Assembly: GCF_000234805.1 (NCBI RefSeq)
Contig: NC_016645.1
Coordinates: forward strand, 1,340,391 to 1,404,390
Source: Pyrobaculum ferrireducens
GTDB lineage: Archaea > Thermoproteota > Thermoprotei > Thermoproteales > Thermoproteaceae
DNA length: 64,000 bases
Reading direction: 5' to 3'
The notes below the pieces were generated by a model that was not told where the DNA came from, ran no database searches, and saw nothing but the letters and a program-made list of their open reading frames with translations. Shown piece after piece: positions 35,503 to 43,544 of this stretch; the stretch's first letter is position 1; each line of letters begins with the position of its first letter. Made by a program: the position numbers and the translations under genes.

Positions 35503-36707
35503 CTATTTCCTACGCCGCAGAGCTGTGAGGGAGTGCAGAGACCACATCTCGATGAAGCCCCGCGCCTCCTCGTCGCTGGGGTACCACCCCGCGCTGTAGT
35601 CAGCGAGCTCCTTGCTGTACCCCCCGTAGGGGGACTCCCTCCCCACCACCCACAGAGCCCCCTTGTACAGCTTCACCCTAACCACCCCCGACACCCACCG
35701 CTCCATCTCCCGCGCCGCCGCCTCCAGAGCCCCCCTCAGCGGCTCCACCCACAGCCCCTGGTACACCAAATCCGCCCACTGCGGGTCGAGGACGTTGTGC
35801 TTAAACCTCAGCTCCCTCGGCGTCAGCACCAGCTTCTCCAAGTCGCGGTGTGCGTGGAAGAGAATGACGGCGGCCGGCGCCTCGTACACCTCCCTACTCT
35901 TAAACCCCACCAGCCTATTCTCCACGTGGTCAATCCTCCCAACCCCGTGGGCCCCCCCGAGGTGGTTAAGCGCAGAGACGAGAGAGGCCAAGTCCATCCG
36001 CTCTCCGTTGAGCGCCACGGGGATGCCCCCTTCGAACTCTATAGCCACATACGCGGGCTCCGCCGGCGCCTTCTCCGGAGACACCGTCCACCTAAACGCC
36101 TCCTCAGGCGGCTCCACCATCGGGTCGTCCAGGGGATCCCCCTCGATAGACCTCGACCAGAGGTTGTCGTCTATGCTGAACTTCTTGTGCTCCTCCCCCA
36201 CCGGCAGGCCGTGCCTCCTCGCGTACTCCACCTCCTCAGCTCTTGTCATACCCCAAACCCTCGCCGGCGCGATGATCTTAAGATCCGGCGCCAGAGCCTT
36301 CACAGTCACGTCAAACCTCACTTGGTCATTACCCTTGCTAGTAGAGCCGTGAGCCACGGCGTCGGCCCCAACCCGCCGCGCCACCTCCACCACCTTCGCC
36401 GCGATGAGAGGCCTAGCCAGCGCCGTCCCCAGGGGGTACAGCCCCTCATACATGCCATTCATAAGAACCGCCCTAGCTATATACTCCTCGGCAAACTCCC
36501 TCCGGGCATCTATATAAAAGTGTTGCACAGCCCCCGCCTTGTAGGCCCTCTCCTCGATGGCGGAGAAGTCGTCCTCCTGCCCAACGTCGACAGTTACGGT
36601 GTAGACCTCCGCCCCCAGCCTCTCCGAAAGCCACTTGACGGCAACCGTGGTGTCCAGCCCGCCGGAGTAGGCCAGAACTACCTTACTCGCCCCGACTTAC
36701 TCCCCAT
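35503..36707 (-). CDS. argG: Argininosuccinate synthase, start needs a frame change
   Basis: The ATP-binding loop [11 protein letters not shown] and the later [20 protein letters not shown] and [11 protein letters not shown] motifs identify the enzyme that joins citrulline and aspartate. In the frame of the protein the codons before the loop run back to GTC 36696 and then the lysW stop, with no ATG, GTG or TTG. An ATG at 36707, in the next frame, gives MGSKSG and would join the protein if the GGGG run (C4 at 36690-36693 on plus) held one more G. The restored length is about 401 residues, normal for the family. A GTC start at 36696 is the alternative. Confidence 0.85.
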
Positions 36708-36882
36708 AGTCCTCCACATCACCCTTAAACTCCTCCAGCGAGACCGATCCACCCTTAAGCCTCACGATGTACCTAGCCCCACACGTGGGACAACTCGCAA
36801 TCTCCCCATCCATAACATCCTCCGGAAGGTCGAACTCAGTCCCGCACACCTTGCACTGAACCACCAGCTTCTGCGAGGCCAT
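36697..36882 (-). CDS. lysW: LysW amino-group carrier protein
   Basis: A 61-residue acidic carrier. Four cysteines (10, 13, 31, 34) form the zinc ribbon, and the C-terminal EDYGE ends in Glu61, whose side-chain carboxylate is linked to aminoadipate or glutamate during lysine and arginine synthesis. ATG 36882 is 22-24 bases after TTTTATAGT (36900-36908), which supports it over TTG 36891. It precedes argG, consistent with use of the carrier for arginine as well as lysine. Confidence 0.93.
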   Translation of the reverse strand: MASQKLVVQCKVCGTEFDLPEDVMDGEIASCPTCGARYIVRLKGGSVSLEEFKGDVEDYGE

Positions 36883-36908
36883 ACCCCCCAAATCAACCCA
36901 CTATAAAA

Positions 36909-37303
36909 CCTTTTCTCCCCATAGCACAACCCAACCGCCGAGAGAGGCTTCCCTTCAAATTTTTGATAATGTAGCGCTGAACTGTTGCAGATGTACTCAG
37001 CCTCTGGAGTCTATGTTCTATCAAACCGTTATTTTGAGCGTCGCCACATCTACATCTCGTGGTTGTGCGCGGTATTGTTAAAATGAGAGCAAAGCCTCGA
37101 CTCTCTACATGCCGTTGCTTTCCCAACGCGTTGGCGCGTTTTTCTAGCCTTGGGAGACTAGGTCTGGAGCGGATATAGAGCCCGGCAATTACTTATCGCT
37201 CTAACGCCTTGGCCACTCCTAACAGAGGCACACAGCGCAGACTTATTGTACTGAGATGAATAGGCGGTGGCGACGGTAATGTCCAATGCAGTGTTGTACA
37301 ACT
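36909..37303. other. Intergenic stretch, possible transposase remnant
   Basis: About 395 bases without an intact gene. On the minus strand near 36950-37070 one frame reads CRCGDAQNNGLIEH then ATVQRY, resembling the N-terminal zinc segment of archaeal transposases (C-x-x-C-G ... G ... Q-R-Y). The match is weak and no ends or duplications are visible. Confidence 0.25.
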
Positions 37304-38227
37304 TCACGGAGGGTTAGAGCTTTTTGTAAAGCATATTCTACACTTTTCACACGTCAGCTCCATGCCCACCTCGTTGGGACATATATACTTTTTCAAAGTC
37401 CCTATCTTGTTTATGAGGTTTTTTCGCCTGCTGTGCTCTAAGAAGACCACCAGCCTTTTCCCCCTCTTCTCCGCCCACTCGGCGGCTTTTCTGATCAGCG
37501 GAATCTGAGCCTCTGCCTCCTCCCCAGCCAGGAGATAGGTTATGTTGTCAAAATACTCGCCATATTTGTACAGATAGCTGAAGTTTGCCGCGTCAAGTGA
37601 CATGAGGATAACGAGGTTTTTAGGCCTCTCTGGAGATGCCGCTATTATTGGGAAGGATCGTGTATAAAGGTAAAAAGTTGTGGTGGGGAACTCCCCCGCC
37701 AGTCTTTTTATAAAATCCCAGTACCACGCCGAAAAGATATCACCACCCACGTGCAGTCGTATGATCCGCGTGCCGCGGTTGTGTACCACGAACTTGGTCC
37801 AGCCACTCAGCCACTCATAGCCTTCCTTAACTATGTGGATGTAGTTTAGATATTCACGTAAGAGGTGTTGCCTGCTATAACGCACAGTGTTTAAATCATA
37901 ACACACGTAACCTTTACCTTTGTAAAGACCTTGAGGTCCAGACCTGCCGCAAAAAGTAGCGTAGGGACACGTCAATACTGGCGGGAGATCAAAACTCCAG
38001 ATATCACCTATCTTTCTATTCCCGTGCGAGTAGGGCATCCTGGGGACTATTCTGGAAAGGCCCTTGCCTAGGCTCTCGGCAGTCCTTATCTGAATCTTAC
38101 GCAGAGCTGTCACTTCTATCTCCGTTGTCGGCGGTCGGTATGCCCCTGTTCTGTAAAGCGCCCAGGCGAGATCTCTCAAGGTAACTCCAGGCGCAACCTC
38201 TCTAGCTAGCCACGCCTCTGGCCTCAC
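37304..38227 (-). CDS. GP88-like protein with two cysteine clusters
   Basis: A 307-residue protein resembling the phage gene product 88 family. An N-terminal KIGDIWSFDLPPVLTCPYAT segment with Cys87, Cys93 and Cys109 and a central IIRLHVGGDIFSAWYWDF/FYLYTRSFP core are the family features. A C-terminal CxxC-rich tail (Cys283, 293, 296, 299) could bind zinc or a cluster. The biochemical role of the family is not established. The start is GTG 38227. It is divergent from the McrB-like gene and they share one AT-rich control region, which suggests joint function. Confidence 0.65.
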   Translation of the reverse strand: MRPEAWLAREVAPGVTLRDLAWALYRTGAYRPPTTEIEVTALRKIQIRTAESLGKGLSRIVPRMPYSHGNRKIGDIWSFDLPPVLTCPYATFCGRSGPQGLYKGKGYVCYDLNTVRYSRQHLLREYLNYIHIVKEGYEWLSGWTKFVVHNRGTRIIRLHVGGDIFSAWYWDFIKRLAGEFPTTTFYLYTRSFPIIAASPERPKNLVILMSLDAANFSYLYKYGEYFDNITYLLAGEEAEAQIPLIRKAAEWAEKRGKRLVVFLEHSRRKNLINKIGTLKKYICPNEVGMELTCEKCRICFTKSSNPP

Positions 38228-38240
38228 ATATATAACGTTC

Positions 38241-38252
38241 CGTATTTAATCA
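38241..38252. promoter_or_regulatory. Shared core promoter of the GP88-like and McrB-like genes
   Basis: CGTATTTAATC reads as a TATA-like element on both strands. It is about 20 bases from GTG 38227 on the minus side and about 20 bases from GTG 38266 on the plus side. With only 29 bases between the two annotated starts, the genes probably compete for or share one site. Confidence 0.4.
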
Positions 38253-38256
38253 AATT

Positions 38257-39648
38257 ATGTGTTTTGTGATCCAAGGCGCATATGAGAACTGGTACCACTC
38301 GTTAAACGACATTAATAAAAACAGTTTGAATCTAGGTTGTCCAGAAAACTGCAGGCAAAAAATCGAGAAGAAGAAAGGGGGAGTGATTCTGTGGGGGTTT
38401 GGGAGGAGAGAACTTTACGAAGAGCTAGAGAGAAGGGTGAAGGCACGTAGCGTAGGTGTAATTGGGGTATCACAGAAGCCAGATGATCGTAGGAGAAGCG
38501 AGCTGGGCAGGAGGGTTGTGCTCGTGGGGGAGCTAAGCGAAGAGGATCTCATCGGAGAGTGTAAATGCGACTATTGGCCTAAGGGCACCGGCTGGGATTA
38601 CAAGTTTTTCATTAAGGTGAGGCTGTGGCTACCTGAGGCTGAATACGGCAAGGGAATCGAATTCCCCACCTTCCAGGGATCTCTCGAAGTGTTAGACTGC
38701 AGACTGGTGGAAAAAATAGCGGAACTTGCCCAATACATCGGTTACGTACCCGGTCCTACAAGAACTGTGGAGTGCCCTCTCAGCGGTATTAGGAAGTTAG
38801 GAGAGAAGCTACGCGAAGAGTTTTTCGTTAAGACAGTCGATTTAGACCTGCTCCTTGAGGCGTTGGAGGCGGGTAATGTCCTTCTCGCCGGGCCGCCCGG
38901 CACTGGCAAAACGGCTCTCGCCAAGAGAATTGCTGAGTTAGCCGCGGCGCCGGGCAGTCACAACCATATCATCGCCGTGGCGCATTCCCTCTGGTTCCGC
39001 AGGGACGTGATAGGCGGGGAGTCTCTTGGGCCAGACGGCGTGTTCTGGAGATCTGGGCTTTTCATAAAGGCTTATAACATGGCGGCTGAGAGGCTGGAGA
39101 GGGGCCTGTCTGGACCTGTGTTTCTTATACTCGACGAGGTAAATAGAGCCGACATTGACAAGGCATTTGCCGATCTTTTCGCAATATTTCGCACTCAGTT
39201 CTGCGACGACTGGAGCATCCCAGTAAGCCTAGTAGAGGAAATCGAGGCCTACGGCGATAAAGTAGACGATGATGCAAAAAAGTTTGTCAAATACTATAGA
39301 AAATATAAGGATTCACCATTGAGACTTATTAGGGTTGTGGCCACTATGAACATAAAAGATTGGAGAAACCTCTTCCTTACTGGCGAGGCTTTCCTCCGGC
39401 GATTTGTAATAGTAAAGACAGAGTGTCCAGAAGTAGACTCCTATATTGACAGAGTCGATGGATCTGAGGAGGTAAAACAGGAGATTAGGAAGGCGGCGGG
39501 GGAGCTAGGCGGTTGCGTGCCGCCTGCGGCTGTGATCGCCGCGGCAAAGCTCTTGAAAAATCTCGACAGAGGGAGGGCTGATGCGAAGACTGTTTTAAAC
39601 GCGGTGTTGGGAAGTAGGGAGTACCTCCTAGGAAGAAGACGCCGCTAG
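38257..39648 (+). CDS. McrB-like AAA+ ATPase with N-terminal reader-like domain
   Basis: A 463-residue protein. Residues 195-440 are an AAA+ module of the McrB/MoxR type: Walker A GPPGTGKT (212-219), Walker B LILDEVNRAD, sensor MNIKDWRN in the place of the McrB MNTAD-type motif, and arginine finger LRRF. The N-terminal 130 residues (ENWYHSL, GGVILWG, VGVIGVS, KVRLWLP) look like an EVE/PUA-type base-recognition domain, which McrB proteins use to bind modified DNA; this part is inferred. The nuclease partner follows after 3 bases. ATG 38257 and GTG 38266 are both possible starts. Confidence 0.75.
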   Translation: MCFVIQGAYENWYHSLNDINKNSLNLGCPENCRQKIEKKKGGVILWGFGRRELYEELERRVKARSVGVIGVSQKPDDRRRSELGRRVVLVGELSEEDLIGECKCDYWPKGTGWDYKFFIKVRLWLPEAEYGKGIEFPTFQGSLEVLDCRLVEKIAELAQYIGYVPGPTRTVECPLSGIRKLGEKLREEFFVKTVDLDLLLEALEAGNVLLAGPPGTGKTALAKRIAELAAAPGSHNHIIAVAHSLWFRRDVIGGESLGPDGVFWRSGLFIKAYNMAAERLERGLSGPVFLILDEVNRADIDKAFADLFAIFRTQFCDDWSIPVSLVEEIEAYGDKVDDDAKKFVKYYRKYKDSPLRLIRVVATMNIKDWRNLFLTGEAFLRRFVIVKTECPEVDSYIDRVDGSEEVKQEIRKAAGELGGCVPPAAVIAAAKLLKNLDRGRADAKTVLNAVLGSREYLLGRRRR

Positions 39649-39651
39649 GGT

Positions 39652-40860
39652 GTGAACAAGACGGAGATAAGGAGGCGCAACCTTGGTCTGTTGGTAGGAG
39701 GTAGATACTTCCGTTACTATCGCCAACCCAGTATCAAGATAATAGAAAGCCTAATGCGTAGAGCTGGCGAGGAGGCTGTCGCCGCGTCTTTTAGGGATCT
39801 GGCCCTAGAGGCTTTAAAATATGCATTGGGCCTTCTGAAGATTGAGGTGGAGAGGGCGCTGAGAGATAGGCTTGTCTACCGCGAATTTGGCGTGGTTTAC
39901 GGCGCGGATATAGAGGGGGCTATAGACGTCGCTAGGAGTATTGCGGTGAAGCCGGGGTGTCTAGTCGCATCGCTCACGTACCTCCCGTCTAGACAAGCGC
40001 CTGAGTATCTGCTAATGCGGCGTGTAGCGAGAGAGGCGCTCAACGCCGCGAGGCGCATGGCCGCCGGCGACGAAGAGGCGGCGAGGCTCTTGGAGGGAAT
40101 AGCTAAGCTCCTACGCCACTTGCCAGCAGGGACAACTAGTTTAGAGTGTGGAGATGTTGAATATGTACAGTGGTTACGCAGAGCATGTTTAATCAATAGA
40201 TTTGTAAAGGCGTTGGAAAAATCTGTAAAAGTCGGACGTGTAGCGGGGATAGGTGAAGAGGTGGTATTCCGCGACTGGAGGCTTTACGAGATCTACACAT
40301 ACTTCCTCATCTACGATGTATTCAAAAGTGCGGGATTTGAGGAGGCGGCGTGTCGCGACGCCGCCGGAGGCGGCGAGCCGGATCTCACCCTCAAGAAGGG
40401 TGGCAAATGTATCATAATTTACTTCAACAAACCGCTGAACTATTCCCTAGTGGAGAGGTACAACGGTTATGACGCCAGCTTGCACCGGGGGAGGCCTGAC
40501 GTCCTTGTAGAAGACGGCGATGTAAGGATTGTGGTGGAGGCAAAATTCTCCACATCACCTTCCTACATCGCCTTGGGCAGATTTAAGACAATGGCCTATA
40601 TGTACGAGTACTCGGCCGACGCCGGTATTTTGATCTTTCCTGCGATTGAGGGGGTGCCAACAGACGAGGAGGAAAGAAGCATTGCCGAGCTCTATAAATA
40701 CATGGAGAAGGAAGGCATTGCAATGCTACATCTACGTGACGGCAGAAATCTACACCTCATAAGAATAGACCCCGCAGAGACGGAGGATCCATACGAGTCG
40801 GACAGGTTGGCACGTGAAAGACTAAGACGTGTGCTCAAAATCCAACACATCGACCTATGA
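39652..40860 (+). CDS. McrC-like PD-(D/E)xK nuclease subunit
   Basis: A 402-residue protein. The C-terminal nuclease core has RPDVLVEDGDVRIVVEAKF, with Asp283 and Glu296-x-Lys298 as metal-site residues. The N-terminal 220 residues are helical and basic, as in McrC, and dock to the McrB ring. With the ATPase upstream it should form a nucleotide-driven restriction complex that cuts modified or foreign DNA. GTG 39652 is the start, 3 bases after the upstream stop. Confidence 0.78.
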   Translation: MNKTEIRRRNLGLLVGGRYFRYYRQPSIKIIESLMRRAGEEAVAASFRDLALEALKYALGLLKIEVERALRDRLVYREFGVVYGADIEGAIDVARSIAVKPGCLVASLTYLPSRQAPEYLLMRRVAREALNAARRMAAGDEEAARLLEGIAKLLRHLPAGTTSLECGDVEYVQWLRRACLINRFVKALEKSVKVGRVAGIGEEVVFRDWRLYEIYTYFLIYDVFKSAGFEEAACRDAAGGGEPDLTLKKGGKCIIIYFNKPLNYSLVERYNGYDASLHRGRPDVLVEDGDVRIVVEAKFSTSPSYIALGRFKTMAYMYEYSADAGILIFPAIEGVPTDEEERSIAELYKYMEKEGIAMLHLRDGRNLHLIRIDPAETEDPYESDRLARERLRRVLKIQHIDL

Positions 40861-40969
40861 GATGGTGAAGTAAATTCAGCATATTACACGGTTGGGCAAT
40901 TACGTAGCGAAAATATCTGCCAAATTTGGGAGGAAGTCTAAAACTAGCTTGGAGGCGTCGTTATTTGTC

Positions 40970-41749
40970 TTATGGCGTGATGTGTGTGCCGGCTCCGTTT
41001 AGGGCTGTGTCTATGGGGCTGTCGGAGAGTCCGCTTGCGATTATTACCTCTATGCCGGTTTTGGCGGCCTCGGCGGCCATGAGTAGTTTTCTCTTCATGC
41101 CTCCCCTCACCTCTTCGCTTTGGACTAGCTTCTCCGCCTCTGGGGCGGTGAGGTGGGGCACCACCTTCCCGCCTATGTAGAGGCCCTCCACGTCGCTGAG
41201 GAGCAGGAGCTTCTGGGCCTTCACGGCCTTGGCTACGTCGAAGGCTAGCTGGTCTCCGTCGACGTTTAGAAGCTCGCCCTTCTCAGACACGGCGATGGGT
41301 GCCAGCAGTTTGAGGGGTGGGGGGAGTAGCTTGTCTGCATCTATCTGGGTGATGCGGCCGACGTAGCCTCCGTCCACCACCCTCTGCCGCCCCCTCTCGT
41401 CTACTATCAGGACTTTTTCTTTGCGTTTCGCCTTGACGACGCCGAGGTCTGCGCCGGTTAGGCCGAGGGCCGGTACGCCGAGGGCGTGGAGGGAGGCGAC
41501 TATCTGTTTGTTTATCCAGTTCATGGCCATGACGAAGGTTTTTAGGGTTTCCCAGTCGGTGTATCTGCTTACGAGGCCTCCTGGGTGGGTTAGGTACTTG
41601 GGCTCTAGGCCTAGTCGCCTCATGAGATCGTTTACCATGCAACCGCCTCCGTGTACCACGACGGCTCGGTCTGCGTATTTGGGGAGGTTTTGTATTGTCT
41701 TGGTGGGGTCTTTGCAGACTACTGACCCGCCTATTTTTACGACTATCAT
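40970..41749 (-). CDS. lysZ: LysZ, [LysW]-aminoadipate/glutamate kinase
   Basis: A 259-residue amino acid kinase of the ArgB/LysZ type. VKIGGSVV at the N-terminus, [12 protein letters not shown] for substrate binding and [10 protein letters not shown] plus GGMKRKL for ATP binding are visible. It phosphorylates the carboxylate of LysW-bound aminoadipate (or glutamate for arginine). The ATG overlaps the lysY stop by four bases; transcription order is lysX-like, lysY, lysZ. Confidence 0.92.
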   Translation of the reverse strand: MIVVKIGGSVVCKDPTKTIQNLPKYADRAVVVHGGGCMVNDLMRRLGLEPKYLTHPGGLVSRYTDWETLKTFVMAMNWINKQIVASLHALGVPALGLTGADLGVVKAKRKEKVLIVDERGRQRVVDGGYVGRITQIDADKLLPPPLKLLAPIAVSEKGELLNVDGDQLAFDVAKAVKAQKLLLLSDVEGLYIGGKVVPHLTAPEAEKLVQSEEVRGGMKRKLLMAAEAAKTGIEVIIASGLSDSPIDTALNGAGTHITP

Positions 41750-42801
41750 ATGGGGGCGATGGGGATTGTCCTGAGGCCTTCGTCTTCGGGGAAGCCCATG
41801 GCGATGTTGAAGGCCTGCACCGCCTGGCCAGCGGCGCCTCTGACCAGGTTGTCTATGGCGGCGAAGGTGACTACCCGGCCGAGGCGGGGGTCGATCTCAA
41901 ACCCAATGTCGACGTAGTTGGAGCCGAGGATGTACTTGACGTTGGGGTACCGGGACACGCCGAGGCGGTCTTTTACCAGCCTTATGAACCTGGAGTCGCT
42001 GTACATTGACCTGTAGTATTTCCACATGTCGGCTTCTGTGAGCGTTTTGTCGGTGTATACGTGGCCTGTGGTGAATATGCCCCTCACGATGTCTACTGCG
42101 TGTGGGGTGAAGGCCACCTTTACGGGCCTGCCGGCGAGTAGGCTTAGCTCCTGCTCAATTTCGGCGATGTGGCGGTGGTGGACCGGCTCGTAGGGCCTCA
42201 CTACGTAGGTGCGGAAGCTGTGTAGATCTACTATGGAGCCCTCGGCGCCGGCGCCGCTGGAGCCAATCTTGGCGTCTACCACGGGTGGGGTGTTGCCTAT
42301 GACGCCGTATTTGGCTAGGGGGGCTAGCATGAGTATGGAGGCGGTGGCCATGCAGCCCGGCACCGCGACGAGCTTTGCGCCGGGTAGCTCGTGTCTGTGG
42401 AGCTCGGGCTGTCCGTATACGGCCTTCTGGAGGAGGTCGGGATATGGGTGGGGCTGGGGCCACTTGTACCACTCGACGTAGGCGTTGGGGTCCTTGAGGC
42501 GGAAGTCGGCGCTGAGGTCAAAGACGGCGACGCCGGATTCGTATAGCTTGGGCACCCACTTGATGGATTCGCCGTGTGGCAGGGCTAGGAACACTACGTC
42601 GGCCTTGAGGGCGGCGTCTATCGACGGCTCGACGAACTTAAGCTGGGTTACGCCGCGGAGGTTGGGGTGGACCCTGTAGACGTACTCCCCCTTGAACTTG
42701 CGGGAGGTGGCGCAGACCACCTCGACTCCGCTGTGCTGTAGGAGTAGCCTCAGGAGTTCCCCTCCGACGAATCCCGAGGCGCCTACTATGCAGACTTTCA
42801 T
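41746..42801 (-). CDS. lysY: LysY, [LysW]-aminoadipyl/glutamyl phosphate reductase
   Basis: A 351-residue ArgC-type dehydrogenase. The N-terminal [14 protein letters not shown] binds NADPH, the catalytic Cys sits in [11 protein letters not shown], and [11 protein letters not shown] is the conserved later motif. It reduces the acyl phosphate on LysW to the semialdehyde. It overlaps both neighbours by ATGA. Confidence 0.93.
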   Translation of the reverse strand: MKVCIVGASGFVGGELLRLLLQHSGVEVVCATSRKFKGEYVYRVHPNLRGVTQLKFVEPSIDAALKADVVFLALPHGESIKWVPKLYESGVAVFDLSADFRLKDPNAYVEWYKWPQPHPYPDLLQKAVYGQPELHRHELPGAKLVAVPGCMATASILMLAPLAKYGVIGNTPPVVDAKIGSSGAGAEGSIVDLHSFRTYVVRPYEPVHHRHIAEIEQELSLLAGRPVKVAFTPHAVDIVRGIFTTGHVYTDKTLTEADMWKYYRSMYSDSRFIRLVKDRLGVSRYPNVKYILGSNYVDIGFEIDPRLGRVVTFAAIDNLVRGAAGQAVQAFNIAMGFPEDEGLRTIPIAPI

Positions 42802-43471
42802 ACGAGCTCTGCCAAGGCCTGCGCCTCCTCTCTGTTTTCTATGGCGGGTACGGGGTCGACGTCGACGACGTAGTGGGCGGAGCCGTAGCTTCCGAGGGTG
42901 ACGCGGGCGTACAATAGCCCGAGCTCCTTAAGGACGTCTGCCACTAGGCCGGTGGCTGTCTTCGCCGTGGCGAATATCTTGACTGTGGAGTGGGGCTTCG
43001 GTATGACGATGGTTACCTTGGAGAGGGGGTTGCGCATGTACATCCTGTGTTCTATCACGCTTTTGGCACCCTCGACGCTGGTCACGGGGCCGTCGAGGTC
43101 TAGGCGCCAGGCTGTGAGGAGTAGCCAGGGCCTCTCCAGCTCTACCTTCTCTACGGTGTGGTCTGTGGATACGAGGGCGTAGGGGGGTCCGTATTTGGGT
43201 ATCCAGTTGAGGCGGTTGAGGGCGGCGTATATGGCGGGGGGCGGGTTTATGCTCCTCTTCGCCACCTGGCCGTACACGGCGGCGGTGTAGGGGTTGCCCA
43301 TCCTTAGGATGGCTGTTCCGTGTAGGGCGTGGATTGGGGTTTCGGAGATGTTTACCACGACGGGCTTGTGGCCCCCTGCGGCCAGCGCGTCTGCTAGTAT
43401 CTTGTCTTGTAGGGTGGGGCTGTCTGTGAGTATGTATATCGCCCCACTTTCCCCTCTGGCCCCTGGTCCAT
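42798..43471 (-). CDS. Divergent LysX-like protein, frame change near the start
   Basis: Position in the cluster and the segment VIEHRMYMRNPLSKV point to the LysX/ArgX (RimK-type ATP-grasp) ligase that loads aminoadipate or glutamate on LysW. The length is only about 224 residues against about 280. The ATP-grasp lysine (VVLKP in the family) is replaced in RPWLLLTAW, the adenine-contact Glu after the IEHRE motif is missing, and the C-terminal NEVNHTPEF is reduced to VDVDPVPAI. An in-frame conventional start is missing before ILTDSPTLQDKI. ATG 43471 sits 23 bases after TTATATAG and joins the frame if a G4 run (C4 at 43442-43445) had one more G. Confidence 0.55.
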
Positions 43472-43489
43472 ACGTGCCTCATGTGGCCA

Positions 43490-43498
43490 CTATATAAG
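43490..43498 (-). promoter_or_regulatory. TATA element of the lysX-like/lysY/lysZ operon
   Basis: CTTATATAG on the minus strand is centred about 23 bases before ATG 43471. It lies 20 bases from the plus-strand TATA of thrC, so the two pathways are controlled from one short divergent region. Confidence 0.6.
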
Positions 43499-43515
43499 TT
43501 TTTTGTCTGCGAAAA

Positions 43516-43526
43516 GGTTATATATA
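43516..43526 (+). promoter_or_regulatory. TATA element of the thrC operon
   Basis: GGTTATATATA is centred 24 bases before ATG 43545. This predicts a leaderless start at that ATG, which is in a different frame from most of thrC. Confidence 0.6.
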
Positions 43527-43544
43527 GGTGGTATTTTGCGGGTC

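Noticed and set aside
35533-36906. 457-codon plus-strand ORF opposite argG and lysW
   Set aside because: It is the His/Pro/Arg-rich mirror of argG coding sequence with no family character.
43481-43544. Taking ATG 43481 as the thrC start
   Set aside because: The thrC TATA element lies inside this segment, so the mRNA would begin after it, and the encoded residues do not match threonine synthase.
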